Below, in pieces: positions 1 through 7,829 of a DNA stretch of 64,000 bases. A program made the translations under genes and the position numbers. Source of the stretch: DATBJJ01 sp963750915 (GTDB lineage Bacteria > Acidobacteriota > Vicinamibacteria > Vicinamibacterales > 2-12-FULL-66-21). The first letter of the stretch is position 1; the number at the start of each line of letters is the position of its first letter. The stretch is taken from contig CAVVSF010000002.1 in NCBI GenBank assembly GCA_963750915.1, positions 729,572-793,571 of the forward strand, given 5' to 3'. The notes under the pieces are model-generated. The model made no database searches and had not been told where the DNA came from. It worked only from the letters and a program-made list of their open reading frames with translations.

Positions 1-369
1 GTAGTCGAGGCCGAGGCACAGCAGGACGTTCGCGTGTTCGAGCTTGCGCAGGTTCGAGCGCTGCAGCAGTTTCTGATGTTCCTGGATCGCCCGCCCGACC
101 TGCCCCTTCTCGCGATACAGGTTGCCGAGAATGAGGTGGATCTCGAGCGGATCGCCGGCCGCGGCCGCGGCCCTGGTCAGCTCGTCGATCGCCGGCTCGA
201 TCTGGTTGGTGACGAGGAAGTTCAGGCCGAGCATGTAGTGCGGCGATTCGCGCGCGCGGCGGCGATCGATCCACTGGCCGTCGCGCAGTTTGTAGCGTTC
301 CCAGGCCTTGCCGATCGCGAGGCCGACCAGCAGCGCGACGAGCCCGGCGAGTACGAGCGAATCAGCCAT
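1..369 (-). CDS. lapB: LapB/YciM-like TPR protein, N-terminal part (runs off window)
   Basis: Read on the minus strand from ATG at 369, the frame stays open for 123 codons to the window edge. It begins with a single membrane anchor (about residues 4-20, LVLAGLVALLVGLAIG), then basic residues and TPR-like helices including HYMLGLNFLVTNQIEPAIDE and the LGNLYREKGQ motif. This layout matches the N-terminus of LapB (YciM), an inner-membrane TPR protein that in other bacteria controls LPS synthesis by steering LpxC turnover; that role is known from the family, not shown here. The ATG overlaps the end of kdsC by 8 bases, so it is translated in the KDO operon. The C-terminal rubredoxin-like metal domain would lie outside the window, so the name is provisional. 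Confidence 0.75.
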   Translation of the reverse strand, partial: MADSLVLAGLVALLVGLAIGKAWERYKLRDGQWIDRRRARESPHYMLGLNFLVTNQIEPAIDELTRAAAAAGDPLEIHLILGNLYREKGQVGRAIQEHQKLLQRSNLRKLEHANVLLCLGLDY

Positions 370-895
370 GGTTCGGCGCCCCGTACTCGCGCAGCACGCC
401 CTCCCACCGCGCCTGCGCCCGCAGGATCAGCTCGATCAATTCGCGTCCCGCGCCGCGGCCGCCGGCCTGGCTGCTGACCCAGTCCACCTGCGCCCGCACT
501 TCGGTCGCCGCGTCCGCCGGCGCGGCGGACAGCCCGACCCGGGCCAGCACCGGCAAGTCGAGCAGGTCGTCGCCCATGTAGGCGATGTCGGCATCCTCGA
601 GCTGCGCGTCGGCGAGAATCCGTTCGTAGGTGGCAAGCTTGCTCATCGCGCCCTGCTCGACGATCCGGATCGCGAGCTGTGCCGCGCGGTGCGCCGTCGC
701 GCCGGACGATCGCGCCGACAGCAGTCCGACCATCAGCCCGGCCCGCTGCGCCCAGACGATGCCGGCGCCGTCGCGGATATGAAAGCCCTTCGACTCCGAG
801 CCATCGGCGTGCATGACGACAGTGCCGTCGGTCAGTACACCGTCGACGTCGAACAGGACGAGCTTGATTCGGGAAGCCTTGGTCTCGACCGACAT
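362..895 (-). CDS. kdsC: 3-deoxy-D-manno-octulosonate-8-phosphate phosphatase
   Basis: A 177-residue HAD-superfamily protein of the C0 (capless) type. It shows motif I DVDGVLTDG at residues 16-24 (Asp16 nucleophile, Asp18 general acid), motif II around LLSARSS (58-64) and motif III GDD at 108-110 for Mg2+. It hydrolyses KDO-8-phosphate to KDO in the cytoplasm, the third step of CMP-KDO synthesis for lipid A inner core. The length is normal for KdsC. It starts 3 bases after the kdsD stop and its own stop overlaps the lapB-like start, consistent with one transcript. Confidence 0.95.
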   Translation of the reverse strand: MSVETKASRIKLVLFDVDGVLTDGTVVMHADGSESKGFHIRDGAGIVWAQRAGLMVGLLSARSSGATAHRAAQLAIRIVEQGAMSKLATYERILADAQLEDADIAYMGDDLLDLPVLARVGLSAAPADAATEVRAQVDWVSSQAGGRGAGRELIELILRAQARWEGVLREYGAPNHG

Positions 896-898
896 CGC

Positions 899-1876
899 TC
901 AGATCATCTGCAGACGCCACAGATCGTGGAGGTGCACGACACCTTCGACCGTGCCGCCGGCGTCGGTGACGACGACCGACGTGATCTTGTGGGTTTCCAT
1001 GACCTTCAGCGCTTCGACGGCGAGGAGGTCGCGGCGGATGGTGAGGGGGCGCGGCGTCATCGCGTCGGCCGCGGTCAGCGACAGGACGTCGGCGGTCCGC
1101 GCCATCAGGCGGCGCAGGTCGCCGTCGGTGAAGACGCCGGCGAGGCGGCCCTTGCCGTCGACGACCGTCGTCATGCCGAGCCGCTTGCTCGACATCTCGT
1201 GGATGATCTCCGGCATCCGCGTCGTCAACGTGACGATCGGCGCGGCGTCGGCGGCGTGCATGACGTTCTCGACCCGGGCCAGGCGCCGTCCGAGCTTGCC
1301 GGCCGGGTGCAGCGACGCGAACTCGTCCTCGCTAAAGCCCTTGCGCACGAGCAGCGTCATCGCCAGCGCGTCGCCCATGGCGAGGGCGGCAGTGGTGCTG
1401 GCAGTCGGAACGAGGTTCATCGGGCAGGCTTCGCTCGCGACCGAGCAGTCGAGGATGACGTCGGCGGCGCGGGCCAGCGTCGACGCCGGGTTGCCGGTCA
1501 GCGCGATCAGTCGTGCCCCGATGCGGCGGATCGACTCGAGCAGCCGCAGCAGCTCGTCGGTCTCGCCGCTGTGCGAGAGCGCCAGCACGACGTCGTCATC
1601 GCGAATCGCCCCGAGGTCGCCGTGCGTCGCCTCGGCCGGGTGGAGGAACCAGGCCGAAGTGCCTGTGCTCGACAGCGTCGCCGAGATCTTTCGGCAGATG
1701 ATGCCCGACTTGCCCATGCCGGTGACGATGACCCGGCCCTTGCACTCGAACAGCAGCGTGACCGCGCGCTCGAAGTTGGCGTCGATGCGGTCGACCAGGC
1801 CGAGGATCGCTCCGGCCTCGATGCGAAGCACCTTGCGCGCGAGCTCGAGGCCGGTATCGGTGTGGGTGCTCATCAT
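899..1876 (-). CDS. kdsD: D-arabinose-5-phosphate isomerase (KdsD/KpsF family)
   Basis: A 325-residue protein with an N-terminal SIS sugar-isomerase domain (about residues 40-175, with VTGMGKSGIICRKIS and ALSHSGETDEL) followed by two CBS domains (about 205-260 and 272-325). It interconverts ribulose-5-phosphate and arabinose-5-phosphate, the entry step to KDO. The architecture and length match KdsD/KpsF/GutQ; operon position between kdsA and kdsC favours KdsD. Its ATG overlaps the kdsA stop in an ATGA arrangement (1873-1876), suggesting translational coupling. A second in-frame ATG one codon downstream could also be used. Confidence 0.95.
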   Translation of the reverse strand: MMSTHTDTGLELARKVLRIEAGAILGLVDRIDANFERAVTLLFECKGRVIVTGMGKSGIICRKISATLSSTGTSAWFLHPAEATHGDLGAIRDDDVVLALSHSGETDELLRLLESIRRIGARLIALTGNPASTLARAADVILDCSVASEACPMNLVPTASTTAALAMGDALAMTLLVRKGFSEDEFASLHPAGKLGRRLARVENVMHAADAAPIVTLTTRMPEIIHEMSSKRLGMTTVVDGKGRLAGVFTDGDLRRLMARTADVLSLTAADAMTPRPLTIRRDLLAVEALKVMETHKITSVVVTDAGGTVEGVVHLHDLWRLQMI

Positions 1877-2724
1877 CTCGTCCCGAGTGGTGTCGCGGGC
1901 GCGGCAGCCGCCTCGGTGGCAATCGCGTGAATCCTGACCAGCCGCCGCAGCAGCGGCTCGAGCAGATCCAGGCGCAGCGCGTTCTGGGCGTCGCTCCTGG
2001 CTTCCGACGGCCGCTCGTGCACTTCCATGAACACGCCGTCGACGCCGGCGGCGACGCCGGCCGAGGCCATCGGCTCGATGAACTCCGCCTGTCCGGCAGT
2101 AACGCCGTCGCCGGCGCCGGGGAGTTGCAGGCTGTGGGTGACGTCGTAGACGACGGGGTAGCCGAGCCGGCGCATGATGGGGAAGGCGCGCATGTCGACG
2201 ACGAGGTTGTTGTAGCCGAACGAGTAGCCGCGCTCCGTCAGGATGACCCGCTGATTCCCGGCCGCGGTGACCTTGGCAATCGCGTGCTTCATGTCGCCGG
2301 GGGCGAGGAACTGGCCCTTCTTGATGTTGACGACCTTGCCGGTGCGCGCCGCCGCTTCGAGCAGGTCCGTCTGGCGTGAGAGAAACGCCGGGATCTGCAG
2401 GACGTCGGCGACGTCGGCGACCGCCGCCGCGTGGGCGGGCTCGTGGATGTCGGTCAGGATCGCTACCCCGGCGCGCTCACGCACCCGCGCCAGCACCCGG
2501 CAGCCCTCGACGAGCCCGGGGCCGCGAAACGACGTGCCCGAAGTCCGGTTGGCCTTGTCGTACGACGCCTTGAAGACGTACTGCACGCCCGCGCTCCGGG
2601 CGATATCGCGGATCGCGATCGCGAGATCGACGGCGTGGGACTCGCTCTCGATGACGCACGGCCCGGCGATGAGGAGGAGCGATCCGTCCCCCACCGTCAG
2701 TCCGGCAAACGTGATGTGGTGCAC
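1873..2724 (-). CDS. kdsA: 3-deoxy-8-phosphooctulonate synthase
   Basis: A 283-residue TIM-barrel enzyme that condenses phosphoenolpyruvate with arabinose-5-phosphate to KDO-8-phosphate. Family signatures include IAGPCVIES (residues 19-27), KASYDKANR, VNIKKGQFLAPGDM and the EVHERPSEA loop near the C-terminus. A cysteine in GPCVIES (Cys23) instead of the asparagine of the E. coli type marks the metal-dependent class of the family. The start is GTG at 2724, preceded by a purine-rich AAAGG at ribosome-binding distance. It lies 7 bases downstream of pyrG and overlaps kdsD by 4 bases. Confidence 0.96.
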   Translation of the reverse strand: MHHITFAGLTVGDGSLLLIAGPCVIESESHAVDLAIAIRDIARSAGVQYVFKASYDKANRTSGTSFRGPGLVEGCRVLARVRERAGVAILTDIHEPAHAAAVADVADVLQIPAFLSRQTDLLEAAARTGKVVNIKKGQFLAPGDMKHAIAKVTAAGNQRVILTERGYSFGYNNLVVDMRAFPIMRRLGYPVVYDVTHSLQLPGAGDGVTAGQAEFIEPMASAGVAAGVDGVFMEVHERPSEARSDAQNALRLDLLEPLLRRLVRIHAIATEAAAAPATPLGTR

Positions 2725-2731
2725 TCGGCCT

Positions 2732-4408
2732 TTAACCTACCACGGACGTCGCGCGCTCCGCGGCCGCTGCGCGCTTGTGGCGGGCGCTCGCGTCGACGAA
2801 CCCGGCAAACAGCGGATGCGGCTTCAGCGGCTTCGACTTGAACTCGGGGTGGAACTGCACCGCGACATACCAGGGATGTGTCGGCAGTTCCACGATCTCG
2901 ACGAACTTGCCGTCGGTCGAGCGGCCGACGATCTCGAGGCCGTGTTCGACGAGCGTCTTTTCGTAGAGGCAGTTGAACTCGTAACGGTGCCGATGGCGCT
3001 CGTCGATGACGTCAGTGCCATAGAGGTCTCGCGCCTTCGATCCGGCCTTGAGAACGCAGGCATACGATCCCAGGCGCATCGTGCCGCCGAGGTCGTCGAC
3101 GCCGAGCAGGTCGCGCAGCTTGTAAATCACCTTGATCGGTGTATCCGGGCTGCACTCGGTCGAATCGGCTTCCGCCAGGCCGCAGACATGGCGCGCATAC
3201 TCGACCGTCGCCCACTGGAAGCCGTAGCAGATGCCGAAGTAGGGGACGCCGCGCTCACGGGCGATCTCCGCCGCCCGCATCATGCCGCGCGTGCCGCGGT
3301 CACCGAACCCGCCCGGCACCAGGATGCCGTGCGCGCCATCGAGCAGCTGTTCGCCGCCCGGCTGCTCGAGCGCTTCGGCCTCGACCCACCGGATGTTGAC
3401 GCGAAGGCGGTGCTTGAAGCCGCCGTGATACAGCGCCTCGTTCAGGCTCTTGTACGAATCCTCATAGCCGACGTACTTGCCGACGACATGGATCGTGACT
3501 TCGTCGGTGGGGTTGCGGATGCGGTCGACCAGATCGGCCCAGGCATCCATCTTGGCTTCTGTCTGCGGCAGGTGCAGGCGGTCGAGCAGGATGCGATCGA
3601 GGCCCTCGGCGGCGAGGACCAGCGGCACCTCGTAGATGCTCGAAACGTCCTTGGCGGTGATGACGGCTTCCTCGTCGACGTCACAGAACAGCGCGATCTT
3701 CCGCTTGATGTCCTGGTCGAGGAACCGATCGGTGCGGCAGAGCAGGATGTCTGGCTGAATCCCGATGGCGCGCAGGTCGCGAACGCTGTGCTGCGTCGGC
3801 TTGGTCTTGAGCTCGCCGGCGGCGCCGATGAACGGCACCAGCGTCAGGTGAATGTAGAGCGTGTTCTCGCGCCCGACGTCCTGTCGCAGCTGCCGGATCG
3901 CTTCGAGGAACGGCTGGCTCTCGATGTCGCCGACAGTGCCGCCGATCTCGACCAGGACGATGTCGACGTCCCCGGTGCCGACGGCGCGGATGCCTTCCTT
4001 GATCTCGTTGGTGATGTGCGGAATGACCTGCACGGTGCGGCCGAGGTAATCGCCGCGGCGCTCTTTCTGGATCACCGACAGGTAGATCTTGCCGGTCGTC
4101 CAGTTGTTGTTGCGCGTCGTCGTCTGGTTGGTGAAGCGCTCGTAGTGGCCGAGATCGAGGTCTGTCTCGGCGCCGTCGTCGGTGACGTAGACCTCGCCGT
4201 GCTGGTACGGGCTCATCGTGCCGGGATCGACGTTGATGTAGGGGTCGAACTTCATCAGCGCGACCTTGTAGCCATGGCCCTCGAGCAGCGCGCCGATCGA
4301 GGCGGCGGCGAGCCCCTTGCCGAGCGAGGATACAACTCCGCCCGTCACGAGGATGTACTTGACCGGTCTCGCAGGCCTGGTTTCCGGTGTCACGATGAGG
4401 TCGCCCAT
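2732..4408 (-). CDS. pyrG: CTP synthase
   Basis: A 558-residue CTP synthase: an N-terminal ATP-dependent amidoligase (KYILVTGGVVSSLGKG at the start, GGTVGDIES, CRTDRFLD) and a C-terminal class I glutamine amidotransferase (GGFGDRG, nucleophile Cys in GICYGFQWA, catalytic His-Glu in QFHPEF). It converts UTP to CTP. The open frame extends 12 codons further upstream, but the ATG at 4408 (MGDLIV) has AGGAG four bases before it and is chosen. Linkage to kdsB/kdsA is functionally sensible because KdsB consumes CTP. The nucleophile loop has Tyr-Gly-Phe where Leu-Gly-Met is common, a mild variation. Confidence 0.97.
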   Translation of the reverse strand: MGDLIVTPETRPARPVKYILVTGGVVSSLGKGLAAASIGALLEGHGYKVALMKFDPYINVDPGTMSPYQHGEVYVTDDGAETDLDLGHYERFTNQTTTRNNNWTTGKIYLSVIQKERRGDYLGRTVQVIPHITNEIKEGIRAVGTGDVDIVLVEIGGTVGDIESQPFLEAIRQLRQDVGRENTLYIHLTLVPFIGAAGELKTKPTQHSVRDLRAIGIQPDILLCRTDRFLDQDIKRKIALFCDVDEEAVITAKDVSSIYEVPLVLAAEGLDRILLDRLHLPQTEAKMDAWADLVDRIRNPTDEVTIHVVGKYVGYEDSYKSLNEALYHGGFKHRLRVNIRWVEAEALEQPGGEQLLDGAHGILVPGGFGDRGTRGMMRAAEIARERGVPYFGICYGFQWATVEYARHVCGLAEADSTECSPDTPIKVIYKLRDLLGVDDLGGTMRLGSYACVLKAGSKARDLYGTDVIDERHRHRYEFNCLYEKTLVEHGLEIVGRSTDGKFVEIVELPTHPWYVAVQFHPEFKSKPLKPHPLFAGFVDASARHKRAAAAERATSVVG

Positions 4409-4468
4409 GTTTCTCCTAGCAGGTTGCGTGGTGATACGTGCCAACAGCCGACGAGTTGCTTGTAGTGC

Positions 4469-5287
4469 TCATTGAACCCTGACCTGGCCGGCGCCCGCGC
4501 CAGCCGCGGCCATGATCCCGCGCGCGCGGTCGAGATCGTCCGGCGTATCGACGCCGATCGAGTCGTAGCGCGTCTCCATCACCATGATCCTGATGCCATG
4601 TTCGAGCGCCCGCAGCTGCTCGAGCGCCTCCGATTTCTCGAGCGGAGTCGCCGGCAGCCCGGCGAGCGTCAGCAGGCAGGCACGCGTATAGACGTAGATC
4701 CCGACGTGCCGCCACGCCTGCGCCGGTTCGCCGTCAGGACGCGCGAACGGGATCGGCGCCCGCGAAAAGTAGAGCGCGTAGCCGTCCTGATCGACGACGA
4801 CCTTGGTGACGTTCGGATTCTCGTGCTCGCGTCGATCGTCGATACGGCGACGCAGGCTGCTCATCTGCAGCGCCTCGGTCGTCGCGAACGGCGCGATGGC
4901 CTCGTCGATCATCGCCGGCTCGATCAGCGGTTCGTCCCCCTGGACGTTCACGATCAGATCGCTGTCGAGCGTCGCGGCGACTTCGGCGAGGCGGTCGGTG
5001 CCGGTGCGATGATCGCGAGAGGTCATGACGGCGATGCCGCCGAAGGCGCGCACCGCCGCCGCAATCCGATCGTCGTCGGTGGCGACGATCACCGACGAGA
5101 CCGACCGCGCGTCGCTCGCCCGGCGATAGACGTGCTCGATCATCGGACGCCCCCCGAGAGGCGCGAGAGCCTTGCCAGGGAGACGAGTCGAGTGATATCG
5201 CGCCGGGATGACGGCGACAGCTGTGCGAGAGTGTGTTCTAGAACTGAGCCCGGGGGACGAAACAGGGCGCACGGCAAATCTTACCAC
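4469..5287 (-). CDS. kdsB: CMP-KDO synthetase (3-deoxy-manno-octulosonate cytidylyltransferase)
   Basis: The frame encodes a nucleotidyltransferase with the N-terminal IPARYHSTRLPGKAL loop, VATDDDRI, and NVQGDEPLI carrying the metal-binding Asp. It transfers CMP from CTP to KDO, activating it for attachment to lipid A. The start is uncertain. No ATG precedes the conserved VAVIPARY segment; the frame opens with GTG codons at 5287 and 5272, giving about 20 extra residues before the domain. The downstream gap to pyrG is about 60 bases. Divergent from the 5440 gene, so the operon promoter should lie in 5288-5439. Confidence 0.93.
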   Translation of the reverse strand: MVRFAVRPVSSPGLSSRTHSRTAVAVIPARYHSTRLPGKALAPLGGRPMIEHVYRRASDARSVSSVIVATDDDRIAAAVRAFGGIAVMTSRDHRTGTDRLAEVAATLDSDLIVNVQGDEPLIEPAMIDEAIAPFATTEALQMSSLRRRIDDRREHENPNVTKVVVDQDGYALYFSRAPIPFARPDGEPAQAWRHVGIYVYTRACLLTLAGLPATPLEKSEALEQLRALEHGIRIMVMETRYDSIGVDTPDDLDRARGIMAAAGAGAGQVRVQ

Positions 5288-5439
5288 AGCTCAATCACCG
5301 GAAAGGTTGGCGGTGATGCGCGAAAAGTGCCGTCAGCCGCGCGTGTTTTGGCGCTTGCCGTCGTGAACGCCGGCGCCGGCCGCGGAGGCTTCGACGGCGG
5401 GGGACTGTGGTACCATCCTTCGCAGCTGACCTACCCATC

Positions 5440-5976
5440 ATGACGGCCAAACAGGCGGCGGCTTACAGCGGCGGCGGGTTGTTGTTGCTGGCGTGGCTGG
5501 CCTCCGCGGCAGGGCTTGCAGTCCGGCAGCCGCCCGTTCCCGAAGAGCCGTCGCAGCCCGTCGAAACATCCGGGACGGCGGCACTCGCCGACGAGATCCA
5601 GGCACAGACCGAGCGACTTCGCGTCCGTCTCGCGACCGCGCCTGCGCCCACGCCCTCGACGCGCAACCCGTTCACGTACGCGCCGCGCCCCGCGCCAGCA
5701 CCACCGCGCGTGGCGGCTCGCACGGAAGCGCCGGCGCCGGTCGAGCCGCTGCTGCCGGCCGAGCCTGCGATCGAGCTCGCCGGCATCGCCGAGGACCTGC
5801 AGGGCGACAAGACCATCCGCACGGCGATTATCTCGACGCTGAGCGGCGACACGTTTCTCGTGAAAGAAGGGGAATCGATCGCGGGGCGGTATCGCGTCAA
5901 GACCGTTGGCGCCGACGCCGTCGAACTGATCGATCTTCTGACCGGCGAGGGTCGGCGGCTCACCCTGCGTCACTGA
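5440..5976 (+). CDS. PilP/GspC-like single-pass envelope protein of unknown role
   Basis: A 178-residue protein read from ATG 5440; an upstream in-frame GTG at 5407 is less likely because ATG 5440 places the membrane helix directly at the N-terminus (GGGLLLLAWLASAAGLA). A Pro/Ala-rich linker with NPFTYAPRP follows, then a compact beta-rich C-terminal domain of about 55 residues (ELAGIAEDL, TFLVKEGESIAGRY, VELIDLLTGEGRRLTL). This topology and the final domain resemble the homology region of GspC and the periplasmic part of PilP from type II secretion or type IV pili. No other secretion gene is next to it, so the assignment is by resemblance only. Confidence 0.6.
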   Translation: MTAKQAAAYSGGGLLLLAWLASAAGLAVRQPPVPEEPSQPVETSGTAALADEIQAQTERLRVRLATAPAPTPSTRNPFTYAPRPAPAPPRVAARTEAPAPVEPLLPAEPAIELAGIAEDLQGDKTIRTAIISTLSGDTFLVKEGESIAGRYRVKTVGADAVELIDLLTGEGRRLTLRH

Positions 5977-6036
5977 CGATCGGGCATCGCCTCGCGAGCC
6001 CGACGTCAGCGTTCACGCAATTCCACCCTGAAACAG

Positions 6037-7623
6037 CTAGAGGCGGGCGACCCTGGCTTCGCGTACCGATTCCGCGGCGCGAATCTCGGGCAGCGCCTTC
6101 GTCAGGCCGGCATCGTCGGGCGTCGCGTCGACGCGGACCACGCCGACCGCCCCCGCATCGTCGCGGCCAAGCGCGAAGCTGGCGATGTTGACGCCGTGGC
6201 GGCCGAGGATCGAACCCACCTGGCCGATGACGCCGGGCTTGTCCGCGTTGCGCAGGACGAGCAGCGTGCCTTCGAGCTGCACCTCGACCTCGACGCCGTC
6301 GAGAAGCGTCAGCCGCGGCCGCGCCGGCTCGAACACCGTGCCTTCCAGCCAGCGTTCGCCAGTGTTGGTGTGGACCTTGACCGAGATGATGTTGGCGAAG
6401 TTCCGCGCCCGCGAGCTGTGCGACTCGACGATCTCGATCCCGCGCTCGTTCGCGATGTCGCGGGCGTTGACGATCGTCACCGACGACGAGAGCAGCGGCT
6501 GAAGCATGCCTGTCACCGCCGCGCTGACGATGAGCGAGCTGTTCTGGCCGACCAGCGGGCCGTACAGCCTGACGCTGATGCCTTTGGTCCGGCCCTCGGC
6601 CAGCTGAACCCCGAGGGCGCCCATCTGCTGTGCCAGCGTCAGGTACGGCTGGAGCTTGAGCATCTCTTCCACGCCGACGGCGGGGAAGTTGACCGCGTTC
6701 TTGATCACGCCGAGCATCAGGTAGTCGCGCACGGCGGTGGCCGTCTCCAGGCCGACGAGCTCCTGGGCTTCGGCGGTCGACGCCGCGATGTGAGGCGTCG
6801 CGACGACCTGTGGCAGCTGGGCAAGTGCCCAATCGACCGGCGGCTCCTTCTCGAACACGTCGAGGGCGGCGCCGCCGATGTGCCCGGAGCGGATCGCCTC
6901 GGCGAGCGCCGCCTCGTCGATCAGCTCGCCGCGGGCGGTGTTGACGAGGCGCAGGCCCTTCTTGCAGCGGGCCAGGCGCTCCTTGCCGAACAGATGCCTC
7001 GTTTCGGTGGTCGCCGGGATGTGGAGGCTGATGTAGTCCGCCGTCTGGCAGACGCCATCCAGGCTGAGCAGCCCGATGCCGAGCGCGTTGGCGACTTCCT
7101 CGGAGATGAACGGGTCGTGCGCCACCACTTCCATGCCAAACGCGCGCGCCCGCGCCGCGACCTCCTGGCCGATGCGGCCGAGGCCGACGAGGCCGAGCGT
7201 CTTGCCGCGCAGCTCCGCGCCCGATAGCTTCTTCTTGTCCCACTTGCCCAGTTTCATCGTCGCGTCGGCGGCCGGCACCGAGCGTGCCAGCGACAGCATC
7301 AACGCCAAGGCGTGTTCGGCGACGCTGACGCTGTTGCCCCCGGGAGCGTTCATGACCAGGATCCCGCGCGCGCTCGCGGCCGCGAGGTCGACGTTGTCGA
7401 TGCCGGTACCGGCACGGGCAATCACCCGAAGCTTCGGCGACTTCGCCAGCAGCGCTTCCGTTACCTTCGTGGCGCTGCGGACGATAAGGGCGTCGGCTTG
7501 TGCGAGATCGGGGCCGAGGACGTCGGGAGTCCGGCCGGAGCGGGCGTCGACCGTCCATCCAGTGATGGCGGACAGCAGTTCTACGGCGGAGTCAGGGAGC
7601 TGATCGGCGATGACGATGTGCAT
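6037..7623 (-). CDS. serA: D-3-phosphoglycerate dehydrogenase
   Basis: A 528-residue enzyme catalysing the first step of serine synthesis (3-phosphoglycerate to 3-phosphohydroxypyruvate, NAD+). The domains in order are substrate-binding, a Rossmann fold (LGLVGLGRIGQEVAARA), the conserved NTARGELIDE loop, the catalytic His in TPHIAAST, an intervening domain, and a C-terminal ACT domain (LLVLRNADKPGVIGQVGSIL) for allosteric control. This is the long (about 525-530 residue) form of Bacillus and Mycobacterium. It is transcribed divergently from icd across a 206-base gap. Confidence 0.96.
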   Translation of the reverse strand: MHIVIADQLPDSAVELLSAITGWTVDARSGRTPDVLGPDLAQADALIVRSATKVTEALLAKSPKLRVIARAGTGIDNVDLAAASARGILVMNAPGGNSVSVAEHALALMLSLARSVPAADATMKLGKWDKKKLSGAELRGKTLGLVGLGRIGQEVAARARAFGMEVVAHDPFISEEVANALGIGLLSLDGVCQTADYISLHIPATTETRHLFGKERLARCKKGLRLVNTARGELIDEAALAEAIRSGHIGGAALDVFEKEPPVDWALAQLPQVVATPHIAASTAEAQELVGLETATAVRDYLMLGVIKNAVNFPAVGVEEMLKLQPYLTLAQQMGALGVQLAEGRTKGISVRLYGPLVGQNSSLIVSAAVTGMLQPLLSSSVTIVNARDIANERGIEIVESHSSRARNFANIISVKVHTNTGERWLEGTVFEPARPRLTLLDGVEVEVQLEGTLLVLRNADKPGVIGQVGSILGRHGVNIASFALGRDDAGAVGVVRVDATPDDAGLTKALPEIRAAESVREARVARL

Positions 7624-7756
7624 GAGGGGAGTCGCAGGAACCTTCAGATATAATGTGCCGTTCCAGTTCGCGCGTGAATCGGTTCCTTCGCACCATGATG
7701 GTGCAAACCGCTGGATCGTGCGGATTCATGGGGCGCTTTCGAGCGGATCGCTGATC

Positions 7757-7777
7757 TTTTCCACAACGTTTTCCACA
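7757..7777 (+). promoter_or_regulatory. Two DnaA-box-like 9-mers in the serA-icd gap
   Basis: The 9-mer TTTTCCACA occurs at 7757-7765 and again at 7769-7777, in the same orientation with a 12-base period. Both fit the DnaA-box consensus TTWTNCACA exactly. They lie 53 bases upstream of the icd start, in the divergent serA-icd spacer. DnaA can act as a transcription factor from such sites; that they are used here is inference. Confidence 0.4.
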
Positions 7778-7829
7778 GCTTCTGTGAAGATCCTGTGACG
7801 TCACGCTGGTGATGTGACCTAATCCGACC

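Noticed and set aside
2267..4465. A 732-codon plus-strand frame opposite kdsA and pyrG
   Set aside because: It is the antisense shadow of pyrG; the minus strand encodes a clear CTP synthase with all motifs.
7757..7777. The DnaA boxes as a replication origin
   Set aside because: Only two boxes, no AT-rich unwinding region, and no dnaA, dnaN or other origin-linked genes nearby; a regulatory reading is more modest.
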